Assembly (NCBI GenBank): GCA_913058135.1
Contig: CAJXPR010000031.1
Location: forward strand, 1-33,050
Reading direction: 5' to 3'
DNA from: an uncultured Gammaproteobacteria bacterium
Lineage (GTDB): Bacteria; Pseudomonadota; Gammaproteobacteria; Pseudomonadales; Pseudohongiellaceae
Length of the DNA stretch: 33,050 nt
A model generated the notes under the pieces. The model was not told the origin of the DNA. It saw only the letters and a program-made list of their open reading frames with translations, and searched no databases. Position 1 is the first letter of the stretch. Each line of letters starts with the position of its first letter. The translations under genes were made by a program, and so were the position numbers. This document shows, piece by piece, positions 18,860 through 29,817 of the stretch.

Positions 18860-19771
18860 TCACCGACGGGCCACAGCATCTGCGGCTACCGTATTTCTAC
18901 TGACTGAAAATCCATTCCCGTACCGCAAGTCGATCGTGCGCGCATCTGCCAAATGGTCCTGTAATCCGCTGCGATAAACCGATACCAGCCGGTTCAGCCG
19001 CGCCTCCACATCGTCACGGCCCAAACGCAGTACAGGGCCGTCCTCGACTTCAATCGTCCAACTGCCACGCTGACTCAGACTTACCAACGCCAATCTCATG
19101 TCCAGCGGCGCCAGCGTTTCGGCGAAAAATTCGTACTGCGACAACACCAGCGCTTCGGAGCCGTCCGGGCCCGCCAGCGCCGGCAATGCAGATTCCGGCC
19201 CGCGCAAAGGTGGCGTAAACACCTCTCCCGTTTCGTTGAGCAATGACGCTTCTCCCCAGCGGGCGATTGGCTGTTGCTCGCGAATGCTGACCACCAGCAC
19301 ATCCGGCCAAACGCGCCGCACCGTGGCGTGCGCTACCCAGGGATTCTGCTCGAGCTCATCGCGCAGATCCTGTACGTCTACCCCCAGAAATCCTGATTCG
19401 GTGTATTTCGCCAGCAGTGTTCTCACTTCCTGTCCGGTCAGTCGATGCAGCGGCGAATCAAGCCTGACGGTATTGATCTCGCGGTTTATTACCGGTCGAT
19501 TTATATCCGGCAAATTCAGTACTGGCATTCGATCCGCCAGCAGTGCTGCGTAATCCGCCACCACCCCTCTATACTGATGAATCGCGATTGCGCCCGCGCC
19601 AAACAGAATCATTCCCAGCAATACCAGTCGCAGTCCGCCACCCGAGCGCTTTTCTGCCGGTACTTCGGCCGCTGCGTGACGTGCGTCGGCACGCACCGGC
19701 GCAAAGTCCATCGGGACATCGGAAGTGCCGGTATAGGCAGAGAATGTTGATCGGCGTTGTTGTTCGCTCAT
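18860..19771 (-). CDS. ftsQ: Cell division protein FtsQ
   Basis: FtsQ is the bitopic scaffold that joins FtsL/FtsB and FtsI/FtsW to the divisome. The 303 residues comprise a cytoplasmic N-terminus of about 45 residues, one membrane helix (about 47-66), a POTRA domain (about 97-165, with NPWVAHATVRRVWPDVLVV) and the FtsQ beta domain. ATG 19771 overlaps the ddlB stop as ATGA. The N-terminus is low in conservation, as usual. Confidence 0.95.
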   Translation of the reverse strand: MSEQQRRSTFSAYTGTSDVPMDFAPVRADARHAAAEVPAEKRSGGGLRLVLLGMILFGAGAIAIHQYRGVVADYAALLADRMPVLNLPDINRPVINREINTVRLDSPLHRLTGQEVRTLLAKYTESGFLGVDVQDLRDELEQNPWVAHATVRRVWPDVLVVSIREQQPIARWGEASLLNETGEVFTPPLRGPESALPALAGPDGSEALVLSQYEFFAETLAPLDMRLALVSLSQRGSWTIEVEDGPVLRLGRDDVEARLNRLVSVYRSGLQDHLADARTIDLRYGNGFSVSRNTVAADAVARR

Positions 19772-20715
19772 CTGCTATCGCTGACCGCGCCTCCCACCAG
19801 TATGTGCATTACCAGTGCCGGAAAATCCAGGCCTTTGCTGGCCGCCGACAGTGGCACCAGACTGTGGTCTGTCATTCCCGGCACCGTGTTCAGTTCCAGC
19901 AACCAGAACCGGCCTTGCTGATCCTGCATGACATCAACACGGCCCCAACCCTCAGCACCCAGGATGGAGAATGCCTGCAGGCACAGCTCCGACAGCTCTG
20001 CAGCCTTTGCTTCTGTCAGCGGAGCCGGACAAAGGTAGTTGGTATCATTCGCCACGTATTTGGCATCGTAATCGTAGAACTCATGACTGGTGCTCAGCTC
20101 AATGGCGGGGAATGCTTCACCATGTATCACCGGCACGGTGAATTCCGCGCCGCGGATACGCTGTTCCGCGATGATCGCTGTGTCGTAGGCACCGGCTTTT
20201 TGATAGGCGTCTCGCAATGCTTCCGCATCTGCGGCCATGGACATACCGATGCTGGATCCTTCGTGAGCAGGCTTGACCACCACCTCACCCATTTCCCCAA
20301 TCAATCCCTGCCAGTCGCTGCTATCACACAACACGCTGAAACGCGGCGTGGGCAACCCGCTTGCCGCCCATAGCTGTTTGGTCTTTACCTTGTCCATGGC
20401 CAACGCCGAGGCAAGCACGCCGCTGCCGGTATAAGGAATATGCATCATCTCCAGCAAGCCCTGCAGCTTGCCGTCCTCACCGCCGCGGCCATGTAAAATA
20501 TTGAAGACCCGGTCCACTTTTTCGCTGCGCAGGCGCTCTGCAATATCCGGACCGACGTCAATACCGACAACATCGACGCCCTGCCCCTGCAGCGCTGTCA
20601 ACACGGCCTGGCCGCTGAGCAGGGAAATCTCGCGCTCGGCGGAATCGCCGCCCATCAGCACCGCCACGCGGCCAAGGTGCCTGATTGAATTCTCTGTCAC
20701 ATTCATATCACTCAT
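19768..20715 (-). CDS. ddlB: D-alanine--D-alanine ligase
   Basis: Ddl is an ATP-grasp enzyme that makes D-Ala-D-Ala for the UDP-MurNAc pentapeptide. The 315 residues show VLMGGDSAEREISLLSG near the N-terminus, NILHGRGGEDGKLQG, the ATP loop HEGSSIGM and the metal-binding LLELNTVPGMTDHSLVP motif. ATG 20715 overlaps the murC TGA as TGATG; a GTG at 20718 is an alternative and adds one residue. The place between murC and ftsQ is the standard dcw position of ddlB. Confidence 0.96.
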   Translation of the reverse strand: MSDMNVTENSIRHLGRVAVLMGGDSAEREISLLSGQAVLTALQGQGVDVVGIDVGPDIAERLRSEKVDRVFNILHGRGGEDGKLQGLLEMMHIPYTGSGVLASALAMDKVKTKQLWAASGLPTPRFSVLCDSSDWQGLIGEMGEVVVKPAHEGSSIGMSMAADAEALRDAYQKAGAYDTAIIAEQRIRGAEFTVPVIHGEAFPAIELSTSHEFYDYDAKYVANDTNYLCPAPLTEAKAAELSELCLQAFSILGAEGWGRVDVMQDQQGRFWLLELNTVPGMTDHSLVPLSAASKGLDFPALVMHILVGGAVSDSR

Positions 20716-22136
20716 CACATCAACCCCTGTGCGGCCAATGTCCGGGCCAGGGCGCCGACACTGCCTGCGCCCTGGGTAATGACGATATCCCCGTCCTTCG
20801 CCAGGTCTTTCAGCACGCCGCGAACATCAGCTTCATCGTTGACAAACACCGGGTCCACCTTGCCGCGCAGACGTATGCTGCGGCACAGGCTGCGCGAGTC
20901 CGCTCCCGGCACCGGGTCTTCACCTGCGGAATAGACATCAAGCATCAACAACACATCGACTTCTGACAGCACGCGGACAAAATCGTCGTACAGGTCCTTG
21001 GTTCTGGAATAACGATGCGGCTGATAAATCATCACCAGTCTCGATTCCGGCCAACCCGCGCGCAACGCGGCGACGGTTGCCGCCACTTCACTGGGATGAT
21101 GACCGTAATCGTCAAGCAACATGATCTTGCCATCGGCGATGGGGAATTCACCCTGAATATCAAAGCGCCGGCCTACGCCAGCGAACTCTGTCAGGCCTTT
21201 GCAAATTGCGGCATCTGCAATACCCTCATCGGTCGCCACGGCGATCGCGGCGGTGGCGTTAAGCGCATTGTGGCGACCAGGGATTCCCAGACTGATATGC
21301 AGCGGCTCATGGCCATCGGGGCGGAAGACATCAAAATCGGTAAACTGCTTATCCTGACGCAGGTTGGCGATTCTGTAATCTGCATTTTCGGCGAAGCCGT
21401 AGGTCAGTACCGGTCGCGATATGCGAGGCATGATCTCGGCGACAACCGGGTCATCAATACACAGTACCGCCAGCCCATAGAAAGGCAGGTTGTGCAGGAA
21501 TTCGACAAAGTAACTTTTCAGCTTGTTGAAGTCACCATCGTAGGAACCCATATGGTCAGCATCGATATTGGTGACCACCGCGACCATGGGTTGCAGATGC
21601 AGGAAGGACACATCGCTTTCGTCAGCTTCACAGACCAGATAGCGGCTCTCACCCAGCCCTGCGTTGGCACCGGCGCTGTTCAGCCGCCCGCCGATGACGA
21701 AGGTAGGCGCCAGTTTTGCCTCAGCAAAAATGGAAGCCACCAGACTGGTCGTTGTGGTTTTGCCGTGCGTGCCGGCGATAGCCACGGCATGACGGTAACG
21801 CATCAGCTCCGACAGCATCTCGGCCCGCGGGATAATGGGTTTGCCGGACTGCTTGGCGGCCACCAGTTCCGGGTTCTCGTTGCGCACAGCGCTGGAGTAC
21901 ACCACCACATCGGCACTGGCAATATTGTCACTGCTGTGACCGATGAATACCCGGGCCCCCATGCTTGCCAGGCGTTCGGTCACCGCCGACGCTTTGATAT
22001 CAGACCCGGTAATACTGTAACCCTGATTCAGCAGCACTTCGGCAATACCGCACATACCTGCACCACCAATACCAACAAAATGGATGGTCTTGATACGACG
22101 CATTTCCGGCACCTGGTAATAACGCTGGTCAGCCAC
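20715..22136 (-). CDS. murC: UDP-N-acetylmuramate--L-alanine ligase
   Basis: MurC adds the first amino acid, L-Ala, to UDP-MurNAc. The 473 residues show the Rossmann N-domain [17 protein letters not shown], the ATP loop GTHGKTTT (122-129), [11 protein letters not shown], and YQPHRYSRT. The start is GTG 22136: GGAGG lies six bases upstream, and the resulting [10 protein letters not shown] segment matches the family N-terminus (E. coli SIVPEMRR). The frame continues upstream to 22202, but that part lies inside murG. GTG overlaps the murG end by 8 bases. Confidence 0.96.
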   Translation of the reverse strand: MADQRYYQVPEMRRIKTIHFVGIGGAGMCGIAEVLLNQGYSITGSDIKASAVTERLASMGARVFIGHSSDNIASADVVVYSSAVRNENPELVAAKQSGKPIIPRAEMLSELMRYRHAVAIAGTHGKTTTTSLVASIFAEAKLAPTFVIGGRLNSAGANAGLGESRYLVCEADESDVSFLHLQPMVAVVTNIDADHMGSYDGDFNKLKSYFVEFLHNLPFYGLAVLCIDDPVVAEIMPRISRPVLTYGFAENADYRIANLRQDKQFTDFDVFRPDGHEPLHISLGIPGRHNALNATAAIAVATDEGIADAAICKGLTEFAGVGRRFDIQGEFPIADGKIMLLDDYGHHPSEVAATVAALRAGWPESRLVMIYQPHRYSRTKDLYDDFVRVLSEVDVLLMLDVYSAGEDPVPGADSRSLCRSIRLRGKVDPVFVNDEADVRGVLKDLAKDGDIVITQGAGSVGALARTLAAQGLM

Positions 22137-23223
22137 GGCAAACCTCCAGACAGATATCAGAGATTCGTTCGGCCGCATCGTTGACGGCCAGTTCACGCGC
22201 ACGCTGCGCCATGACCCTCAGGCGTTGTTTATCTTTCATAAACTCCTCTAGTATTTGCTGCAGACTTTCCCTGTTCAGCTCAGGTTGTGGCATCAGCACG
22301 GCAGCACCGGCGTCAACCAGCCAGCCCGCGTTATGCGTCTGGTGATCATCCACTGCGTGTGGATAAGGCACCAGAATTGCCGGCACGCCGGCAGCCGTCA
22401 GTTCAGCCACTGTGCTGGCCCCCGCACGGCACAATACCAGGTCTGCCCAGTCGTAAGCCGATGCCATATCATCAATAAACGGTTCGACCTGGCGCTTCAG
22501 TTTCTCTTTAGCGCCCACCGCTTCCGGCTGGTAAGCCGCCAGTGTTTGTTCGTGTTTGTTACGGCCGGTCTGGTGCCAGATCTCAAGGTCGCTACCGAAA
22601 CCGGCAGCAGCCTGCGGAACCACCTCGTTGATGGCTGCCGCCCCCAGGCTGCCGCCAAGCACCAGAAGACGCATGGGACGGGTGGCATCAGGCGTGCGAC
22701 CAGCATCAGCGCCAATGCAGGCGATGTCGGCACGCACCGGGTTGCCGGTGTGGATAACCCTTGTGTCTGGCCGGAAGGTTCCCGGAAACGCTTCCATTGC
22801 TTTGGTGGCCAGGGGTTTCAGCAACCGGTTACTGAGTCCCGCGATCGCGTTCTGCTCATGAATAAGCAGCGGACGACGTAGCACCCAGGCGGCCACACCT
22901 CCTGGCCCGGTAACATACCCTCCCATTCCCAGCACACAGCAGGGTCGCAACGTCTGCAGCAGGCGCAACGACTGCCAGATGCTGGCCAGCAACATGAAGG
23001 GTGCTTTTACCAGGGCCAGGCTGCCTTTGCCGCGCAGGCCATTGACCTGCAGGCGATGCAAATTGATGTCAGTGTCACGCAGAACGTCGTTTTCCATACC
23101 GCCCGGTGTGCCCAGCCACTCGACCCGTACGTCACGGGACTGCAATACCCGAGCGATGCTCAAGGCCGGAAATATGTGCCCGCCAGTGCCGGCAGCCATG
23201 ATCAACACCGTTAGCTGACTCAT
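22129..23223 (-). CDS. murG: UDP-GlcNAc:lipid I GlcNAc transferase MurG
   Basis: MurG converts lipid I to lipid II on the cytoplasmic face of the inner membrane. The 364-residue GT-B enzyme shows [10 protein letters not shown] (12-21) with the catalytic H16, [31 protein letters not shown], and [15 protein letters not shown] with the nucleotide-sugar contacts, then [11 protein letters not shown] 23223 overlaps the ftsW TGA as ATGA. Confidence 0.97.
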   Translation of the reverse strand: MSQLTVLIMAAGTGGHIFPALSIARVLQSRDVRVEWLGTPGGMENDVLRDTDINLHRLQVNGLRGKGSLALVKAPFMLLASIWQSLRLLQTLRPCCVLGMGGYVTGPGGVAAWVLRRPLLIHEQNAIAGLSNRLLKPLATKAMEAFPGTFRPDTRVIHTGNPVRADIACIGADAGRTPDATRPMRLLVLGGSLGAAAINEVVPQAAAGFGSDLEIWHQTGRNKHEQTLAAYQPEAVGAKEKLKRQVEPFIDDMASAYDWADLVLCRAGASTVAELTAAGVPAILVPYPHAVDDHQTHNAGWLVDAGAAVLMPQPELNRESLQQILEEFMKDKQRLRVMAQRARELAVNDAAERISDICLEVCRG

Positions 23224-24410
23224 GCATCACCTCCGGCAGGGTCCGGATCCGGTCGGGTGCGCAACTCAAATTCGATCCGCATCAAAATGGCAACCATGAA
23301 ACAGCTGACCAGCAGACTGTTGCCGCCGTAACTCAGAAACGGCAGTGTTAGCCCTTTGGTCGGCAACAGGCCGGTATTGACACCAAAATTAATAAACACC
23401 TGCGTCGCGAACAGCATGCCTGTGCCATATGCCACGTAAGCCGGGAAATAACGTCCCCTGGCTTCGCACTCGCGGCCCAGACGCAATGCCTTCCAGACCA
23501 GGGTGATAAACAGGGACAGGACAAACAGCACACCGAGCAGCCCCATCTCCTCCGCAATAATCGACAGCACAAAATCAGTGTGGGCCTCTGGCAAAAAATA
23601 GAGCTTCTGGATACTGTTGCCCAGACCGACCCCTAACCATTCACCACGCCCGAATGCTATCAGGGCCTGGGTCAGCTGATAGCCTTCCCCATAAACATAT
23701 TCCGCCGCCCAGGGATTCAGAAACGAGGTCAGGCGATTAATCACATAGGGCTTCATGATTGCCAGCGCGACAACACCGGCGAAGCACACCATGACGATCA
23801 GTAAAAACCGGTGCAACCTGGCGCCGGCGAGGAACAACATGGTGAAGGTAGTCAGCATCATGATAACCATGGCACCGTGATCGGGTTCAAAATGCAGCAA
23901 GGTAATCGCGGCGGCCAGAATGACCATTGGTTTTAAAAAGCCTGACCAGCGCTCATAAACCTCATTCCGATGACGCTGCAGGTAAGCTGCCATGTATAAC
24001 ACCATAAATATTTTTGCCATTTCCGAAGGCTGCAGCCGGTAGAAGCCCAGATCTATCCAGCGAGCACTGCCGTTAACCACGGTGCCGATGCCGGGCACCA
24101 GCACGGCCGCCAGCAAAACCAGCGTCATGCACAGCAATAGCGGACTACTGCGATACCACAGATTCATGTCTATATGCAGAGTCACCAGCATGACGACCAT
24201 TGCAACACCGATAAAAAACACCTGGCGCTTAAAGAAATAGAAGGGATCACCCGCCATGCTGTTGGCAATCTCCATGGACGCAGACGTCATCATGATCAGA
24301 CCGGTACCCAGTAGCAGCAACAGCACCAGCAGCAAGGTGTTTACCGGCCGCTCAACAGCGCGCGGCTCGACCCTGACTGCACCTCTGCCCCTGCTCAGCA
24401 ACATACTCAT
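23220..24410 (-). CDS. ftsW: Septal peptidoglycan glycosyltransferase FtsW
   Basis: FtsW is a SEDS-family polymerase that works with FtsI at the septum. The 396 residues form about ten membrane helices. The large periplasmic loop has the conserved aspartate motif PEAHTDFVLSIIAEEMG, and LPFLSYGGNSLL lies near the C-terminus. ATG 24410 overlaps the murD TGA as ATGA; the longer frame from 24485 lies within murD and is rejected. Confidence 0.96.
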   Translation of the reverse strand: MSMLLSRGRGAVRVEPRAVERPVNTLLLVLLLLLGTGLIMMTSASMEIANSMAGDPFYFFKRQVFFIGVAMVVMLVTLHIDMNLWYRSSPLLLCMTLVLLAAVLVPGIGTVVNGSARWIDLGFYRLQPSEMAKIFMVLYMAAYLQRHRNEVYERWSGFLKPMVILAAAITLLHFEPDHGAMVIMMLTTFTMLFLAGARLHRFLLIVMVCFAGVVALAIMKPYVINRLTSFLNPWAAEYVYGEGYQLTQALIAFGRGEWLGVGLGNSIQKLYFLPEAHTDFVLSIIAEEMGLLGVLFVLSLFITLVWKALRLGRECEARGRYFPAYVAYGTGMLFATQVFINFGVNTGLLPTKGLTLPFLSYGGNSLLVSCFMVAILMRIEFELRTRPDPDPAGGDA

Positions 24411-25771
24411 GACAGAGCCTCCACGGCAGCGGTAAATACGCGGCCACGATGCGCAAAGTCCTTGAACATGTCGAAGCTGGCGCATGCCGGCGACAGCAGC
24501 ACAGCATCGCCGTCGGCTGCACTGCTGGCTGCTTCCAGAACCGCCTCGTCCATTGAACTGGCACGCATCAGGTCGGCACGATTGCCAATCAACCGGGCCA
24601 GCTTGTCCGCATCCCGACCGATCAGCACAACACGTTTAACATACCGTTCAAGTGCTGGCAGCAACGGCGAAAAATCCGCATCTTTGCCAATACCACCGGC
24701 AATCAGCACAATCTCGCCACGACAACGCTCTGCTACGGATTCAATGGCCACCAGTGTGGCGCCAACATTGGTGCCTTTGGAATCGTTGTAATAGTCAACG
24801 CCGCGCAAACTGCGCAGCAACTGGCAACGATGAGGCAACCCCGGGAATTCACGCAGGGTTGTCATCATGGCAGCATCCGGAATGCCCACAGCATGACCCA
24901 GCGCCAGTGCCGCCATGGCATTGCCAACGTTATGACGACCCACCAGAGCGATATCGCGCACCGGCATAAGATAGCTGGCGCCGCGCATCAGCCAGCCTTC
25001 GCCGTCCTTTACCGACAGACCATAGCCGTGGTTATCCGGCGCAGCGCTCAAACCGTAGCTCCAGCGTTTCTCCGCCCCGGCATGCCAGGGTTCACTGGCC
25101 GGATCATCACGGTTCACCAGCACCTGTCGGGCGCCGCGGAAAATCCGCTGCTTGGCGGCAGCGTAATCCTGCATGGAAGCGTATCGATCCAGATGATCCT
25201 CGCTCAGGTTTAATATCACGGCGATTTCCGCATTGAGCTGGCCGGTGGTTTCCAGCTGAAAACTCGACAATTCCAGCACATAAAGATCACGTTCACCGCT
25301 GTGCAGCAAGTCCAGTGCCGGCATGCTGGCGCGGCCGTCAAGATTGCCACCAACCGCAACCCTGATACCGACCTGGCGAGCCATTTCTGCCACCAGTGTC
25401 ACTACGGTGCTTTTACCATTGGAACCCGTGACGGCAATCACCGGCGCCTTTACTTCGCGACTGAAGATATCGATGTCACCGGTTACCGGCACGCCCTGAC
25501 TGATGGCGAAGGCGATTTCCGGCGTTTGCAGGCTGATGCCGGGACTGAGCACAATTTCGCTGGCCTGCAACAGACTTTGCTGCGAAAACCCGCCCAGTTC
25601 GATCACTTCCCGGGGAAATTCGGTTTCAAACTCGGCCAGTGCCGGCGGACTGAAGCGGCTGTCCATGACTTTGAACGGACGGCCATGGGCATGGAAATAG
25701 CGCGCGCAGGACAACCCGGTCTTACCCAGACCAACGATCACTGCCAGCTTGTTATCCATTGCCTGCGTCAT
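24407..25771 (-). CDS. murD: UDP-N-acetylmuramoyl-L-alanine--D-glutamate ligase
   Basis: MurD adds D-Glu to UDP-MurNAc-L-Ala. The 454 residues show the N-domain VGLGKTGLSCARYF, the ATP loop TGSNGKST (115-122), LNLSEDHLDRY, NDSKGTN and the C-domain LSPACASFDMF. GGAG lies nine bases before ATG 25771; an internal ATG at residue 5 is possible. It is separated from mraY by 28 bases, one of the few non-overlapping junctions here. Confidence 0.97.
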   Translation of the reverse strand: MTQAMDNKLAVIVGLGKTGLSCARYFHAHGRPFKVMDSRFSPPALAEFETEFPREVIELGGFSQQSLLQASEIVLSPGISLQTPEIAFAISQGVPVTGDIDIFSREVKAPVIAVTGSNGKSTVVTLVAEMARQVGIRVAVGGNLDGRASMPALDLLHSGERDLYVLELSSFQLETTGQLNAEIAVILNLSEDHLDRYASMQDYAAAKQRIFRGARQVLVNRDDPASEPWHAGAEKRWSYGLSAAPDNHGYGLSVKDGEGWLMRGASYLMPVRDIALVGRHNVGNAMAALALGHAVGIPDAAMMTTLREFPGLPHRCQLLRSLRGVDYYNDSKGTNVGATLVAIESVAERCRGEIVLIAGGIGKDADFSPLLPALERYVKRVVLIGRDADKLARLIGNRADLMRASSMDEAVLEAASSAADGDAVLLSPACASFDMFKDFAHRGRVFTAAVEALS

Positions 25772-25799
25772 CGACGCGTCTCCGTAAAAATATCGCCTG

Positions 25800-26882
25800 C
25801 TATCTCAGTTTCAGCGTTGCCAGCCCGAACAGCACCAGCATTACCGTGATAATCCAGAACCGCACAATGACACGCGGCTCCGGCCAGCCCTTGAGTTCAA
25901 AATGGTGATGCAGCGGCGCCATGCGAAAAATGCGCTTGCCGGTCAATTTGAATGACGCCACCTGCAATATGACCGACATGGTTTCCATGACGAATATGCC
26001 GCCCATGATGAACAGCACAATTTCATGGCGTGATATGACAGCCACAATTCCCAGGGCGGCGCCCAGCGCCAGCGCGCCGACATCTCCCATAAAGACCTGC
26101 GCCGGATAGGTGTTGAACCACAGAAAGCCGAGCCCGGCACCCAGCAGTGCCCCGCAGAAAATCACCAGCTCGCCAGCGCCGGTCACCGTCGGGATGTTAA
26201 GATAAACCGAGAACTCTGCGTGGCCGGCCAGGTAGGCAATGATGCCCAGTGCGCCGCCGACCATGACAGTCGGAAGTATGGCCAGACCATCGAGACCATC
26301 GGTCAGGTTGACGGCGTTGCTGCTGCCGACAATGACAAAATAGGTGACCACGACAAACAGCAGCCCCACTTCAATGGAAACATCCTTGAAAAACGGGACG
26401 ATGTACGCCGTCTGCACCGGGTCGGTGGCGGTGTAGTAAAGGAACAGTGCCGCCCCCAGGCCGATCACTGACTGCCAGAGATATTTCCATCTGGCTGGCA
26501 GGCCTTTAGGGTCCTTGCGAAAAACTTTGCGGTAATCATCAATCCAGCCAATCGCGCCAAATAGCACAGTTACCAGCATGGTAACCCAGACATAGGCATT
26601 ACGCAGGTCAGCCCAGATCAGCGTGCTGAGCACAATACTGACCAGTATCAGTGCCCCACCCATGGTTGGCGTGCCAGCCTTGCTGAAATGTGTCTCGGGG
26701 CCGTCGGTGCGCACGACCTGCCCGATCTGGTGATAGTTCAGGCGACGTATCATCCAGGGACCAATCAACAGGGATATGATCAACGCCGTCAGAATACCCA
26801 TGATGCCGCGCACGGTTATGTATTGAATAACCGCAAAACCGGGATCAATCTGCATGAGGTAATCAGCCAGCAGCACCAACAT
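25800..26882 (-). CDS. mraY: Phospho-MurNAc-pentapeptide translocase MraY
   Basis: MraY transfers phospho-MurNAc-pentapeptide to undecaprenyl phosphate, forming lipid I. The 360 residues form about ten membrane helices, the same length as E. coli. The key residues fall at the E. coli positions: D115 and D116 (WIDDYRK), D267 ([11 protein letters not shown]) and the histidine triad HHH at 325-327 ([12 protein letters not shown]). The ATG overlaps the murF stop as TGATG. Confidence 0.98.
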   Translation of the reverse strand: MLVLLADYLMQIDPGFAVIQYITVRGIMGILTALIISLLIGPWMIRRLNYHQIGQVVRTDGPETHFSKAGTPTMGGALILVSIVLSTLIWADLRNAYVWVTMLVTVLFGAIGWIDDYRKVFRKDPKGLPARWKYLWQSVIGLGAALFLYYTATDPVQTAYIVPFFKDVSIEVGLLFVVVTYFVIVGSSNAVNLTDGLDGLAILPTVMVGGALGIIAYLAGHAEFSVYLNIPTVTGAGELVIFCGALLGAGLGFLWFNTYPAQVFMGDVGALALGAALGIVAVISRHEIVLFIMGGIFVMETMSVILQVASFKLTGKRIFRMAPLHHHFELKGWPEPRVIVRFWIITVMLVLFGLATLKLR

Positions 26883-28249
26883 CAGACATTCTCCGTATTG
26901 CTTAATTGTTGTACGACGTAGTCCATGCCGGCGCTACGCGAGCCCTTGACCAGGACGACCGTCCTGTCGTCGAGTTCCTGCATGGCGTACTCGATCAGGG
27001 CATCTCTATCCTCAAAATGCCGGCCGCCTTCACCAAAGGCCTGACTGGCCAGCTCACTGCAGGCACCGGTACTCCAGAATTCATTCAGGCCACTGTCGCG
27101 CGCATAACTGCCAACATCGCGATGAGCCTGGACCGTTAACGCGCCCAGCTCAGCCATATCGCCCATGACCAGCACGCGACGAATATTGCCGCCGCCCTGT
27201 ATGGCGGCCAGCACATCAATGGCGGCCCTGAACGATGAAGGGCTGGCATTGTAGCTGTCATCCAGCAACCGGCTGTTGTTGATACCGGGAACCGGACACA
27301 ACCGTCCGGGGACCGCAGAGACCCTCGCCATCCCGTCATAGACGCTGGCTGCTGACGCCCCGGCCTCCAGACAAAGTGCGGCGGCAGCCAGCGCATTGGC
27401 GACATTGTGACGGCCGGGCAATGGCAGGAAACAGGCAATCCGGCCGCGTGCGAACTCGATATCAAAGCGTGTGCCATTTGCAGTCAGGACCAGATTCACC
27501 GCCTGGTAATCAGCTGCATTGTCCAGACCAAACGTTACACAGCGTCTGCGCCCTGCACGTTCACGCCACTGCGCAGTGTTGGGGTCATCAGCATTCAGTA
27601 CTACTGTGTGCGTTGATGGTGCCGAGTCGATGATTTCGCCTTTTGCCTGCACCACGCCGGCCAGGCTGCCGAAACCCTCCAGGTGAGTTTCAGCGGCGTT
27701 GTTGATCAGGACAATATGTGGATCGGTCAGCTTCGCAGTCCAGGCAATCTCACCGGCGGCATTCGCGCCCAGCTCAATGACGGCTTGCTGATGCTGCTGC
27801 TCAAGTTCCAGCAGCATCATCGGCGCACCGATGGTATTGTTCAGGTTGCCGCGTGTGACCAGCACATTGAATTGTTGTGACAAAATAGAGCCCGTTATCT
27901 CTTTTACCGAGGTTTTGCCCTGGCTCCCGGTGATAGCAACGATGTTGGCTCGAGAGCGTTTACGGTTGATATGCCCCAGCCAGCCCAGCGCCACCGCAGT
28001 GTCTTCCACCACCAACTGCGGTATCGCCGTGTCCTGAGCCTCACTGACAATCGCCGCCACTGCCTGCATGCCGGCAACCTGCGCTACAAAACGGTTGCCG
28101 TCAAAGTTCTCGCCACTGAGGGCGACAAACAGATCGCCGGCCTGCAGCTTCCGAGAGTCCGTGCTCACCCGCGAAAAAGTCACGTCGGTGCCCATCAGCC
28201 TGGCAGGCATGTACTCGGTTGGCGCACTCAGATTCATGGTCCCGATCAT
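26882..28249 (-). CDS. murF: UDP-N-acetylmuramoyl-tripeptide--D-alanyl-D-alanine ligase
   Basis: MurF adds the D-Ala-D-Ala made by DdlB, completing the pentapeptide. The 455 residues show [16 protein letters not shown], the ATP loop [12 protein letters not shown] (107-117), [33 protein letters not shown] and [14 protein letters not shown] 28249 overlaps the murE TGA as ATGA; an ATG at residue 5 is an alternative. Confidence 0.97.
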   Translation of the reverse strand: MIGTMNLSAPTEYMPARLMGTDVTFSRVSTDSRKLQAGDLFVALSGENFDGNRFVAQVAGMQAVAAIVSEAQDTAIPQLVVEDTAVALGWLGHINRKRSRANIVAITGSQGKTSVKEITGSILSQQFNVLVTRGNLNNTIGAPMMLLELEQQHQQAVIELGANAAGEIAWTAKLTDPHIVLINNAAETHLEGFGSLAGVVQAKGEIIDSAPSTHTVVLNADDPNTAQWRERAGRRRCVTFGLDNAADYQAVNLVLTANGTRFDIEFARGRIACFLPLPGRHNVANALAAAALCLEAGASAASVYDGMARVSAVPGRLCPVPGINNSRLLDDSYNASPSSFRAAIDVLAAIQGGGNIRRVLVMGDMAELGALTVQAHRDVGSYARDSGLNEFWSTGACSELASQAFGEGGRHFEDRDALIEYAMQELDDRTVVLVKGSRSAGMDYVVQQLSNTENV

Positions 28250-29817
28250 GACCTCTCCTCGCTGCCTGATACCTGACCGGACGCCCGCTGCGAACGCATC
28301 TGCAGTGCCAGACGGACCTGTGCCGTATCGCTGAACGCCATGCGCTGCCCGCTAATGTCCTGATAACTTTCGTGACCCTTGCCGGCAACCAGAACAATGT
28401 CTCCGGGCGCTGCCGAAGCGATGGCGTAAGCGATCGCGGCGGCACGATCGCGCTCAACGTAAACGCCGTCGCGGGCATTAAAGCCCAACAGGATCTGTCG
28501 TATGATATCGTCCGGGTTTTCATTGCGCGGATTGTCATCGGTCAGCACGACAAAATCCGCCAGTTCCTCGGCCACCTCGGCCATCAAAGGTCGCTTGCCC
28601 TGGTCCCGGTTGCCCCCGCAACCGAAGACACACCAGATGCGGCCATCAACGTGTTCATGGATGGCCCTCAGAGCCGAGCTCAAGCCATCAGGCGTATGGG
28701 CGTAATCCACGACGGCGGTGACGTCGGATTCCCCGTCGCCAAGCAGTTCCATACGACCGCTGACCGGCTTCAGTAACTCAACCTGCGCCAGAACGTCGGC
28801 CAGCACCATCTCCTCAGGTAATGTCATAACGGCGGTAATGGCGGCCAGCACATTGCTGAAATTGAATGACCCCAGCAACCGCCCGTGGATATCACCTTCG
28901 CCCCAGGGCGTGTGTACCCGGGCGCGGTAACCGTCAGGCTCAAAGCTCAGGGCACGGGCATGAACGTCAGCCCGATTGTCCCGCACACTGTAGGTCAGAC
29001 TCCGGGCAAATCGAGGCAATGCATTAAGCATGCAGGCCGCATAGCTGTCATCAGCATTGACGATGCCAACCTGCAGTGCATCGTGCTCGAACAATCGGCG
29101 TTTGGCCTCGGCATATGCCGCCATACTGCCGTGATAATCCAGATGGTCCCGTGTCAGATTGGTGAAAACCGCACTGTGAAAACGCACGCCGTTCAGGCGA
29201 TGCTGATGCAAACCCTGCGATGACACTTCCATGGCTACACAGGACGCCCGCTGCTGTAAAACATCGGCAAGCGCCGCCTGCAAAATGATCGGATCAGGGG
29301 TGGTAAAACCGGTATCTTCCAGAGCCGGAAACACGCCGTAGCCCAGGGTGCCAACGATACCGCAACGCCGGTCAAGTCCGGACAGTATTTGTCCGATGAA
29401 CTGCGTGCAGCTGGTCTTGCCGTTGGTGCCCGTCACGCCCATGACCGGCAGTTGCTCTGAAGGGTGGGCGTAAAAACGCGCAGCAATTTCGCCCAGCCGA
29501 ACGCGCAGGCTGTTGACCGCAATGATTGGCACTTTGCCGACCCAGCGGCAACCCTGGCATTCGCCGCCTTCATCGGCCAGCACCGCAGTCGCGCCACGTT
29601 CCAGTGCCAGATCGATGTAATCGCGGGCATCGTGATTCTTGCCAAACAGGGCTACAAATAGCTCACGGGGCTTGACCTGACGACTGTCCAGCGTCAGACC
29701 GGTAACCGAAAGGCCTGTGCAGGCCTGCCGGCATTCGTCATCCAGGGCAAGCCCGTCAATCAACGCGATCAATGGCATTTCTGCGGCGGTCTGTCGGGCG
29801 GTATTCACAGGTCTCAC
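28246..29817 (-). CDS. murE: UDP-MurNAc-L-Ala-D-Glu--meso-diaminopimelate ligase
   Basis: MurE adds the third residue of the stem peptide. DNPR at 428-431 is the motif that selects meso-diaminopimelate rather than lysine. The 523 residues also show the ATP loop GTNGKTS (130-136), the lysine that is carbamylated in the family (K239 in AYAEAKRRLF), and DYAHTPDGL. The start is GTG 29817, overlapping the ftsI stop as GTGA. It is slightly longer than E. coli MurE (495) because of a longer N-terminus. Confidence 0.97.
   Translation of the reverse strand: MRPVNTARQTAAEMPLIALIDGLALDDECRQACTGLSVTGLTLDSRQVKPRELFVALFGKNHDARDYIDLALERGATAVLADEGGECQGCRWVGKVPIIAVNSLRVRLGEIAARFYAHPSEQLPVMGVTGTNGKTSCTQFIGQILSGLDRRCGIVGTLGYGVFPALEDTGFTTPDPIILQAALADVLQQRASCVAMEVSSQGLHQHRLNGVRFHSAVFTNLTRDHLDYHGSMAAYAEAKRRLFEHDALQVGIVNADDSYAACMLNALPRFARSLTYSVRDNRADVHARALSFEPDGYRARVHTPWGEGDIHGRLLGSFNFSNVLAAITAVMTLPEEMVLADVLAQVELLKPVSGRMELLGDGESDVTAVVDYAHTPDGLSSALRAIHEHVDGRIWCVFGCGGNRDQGKRPLMAEVAEELADFVVLTDDNPRNENPDDIIRQILLGFNARDGVYVERDRAAAIAYAIASAAPGDIVLVAGKGHESYQDISGQRMAFSDTAQVRLALQMRSQRASGQVSGSEERS

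Noticed and set aside
21015-22184. Long plus-strand frame (389 codons) opposite murC
   Set aside because: Mirror frame of murC in GC-rich DNA; no family features seen.
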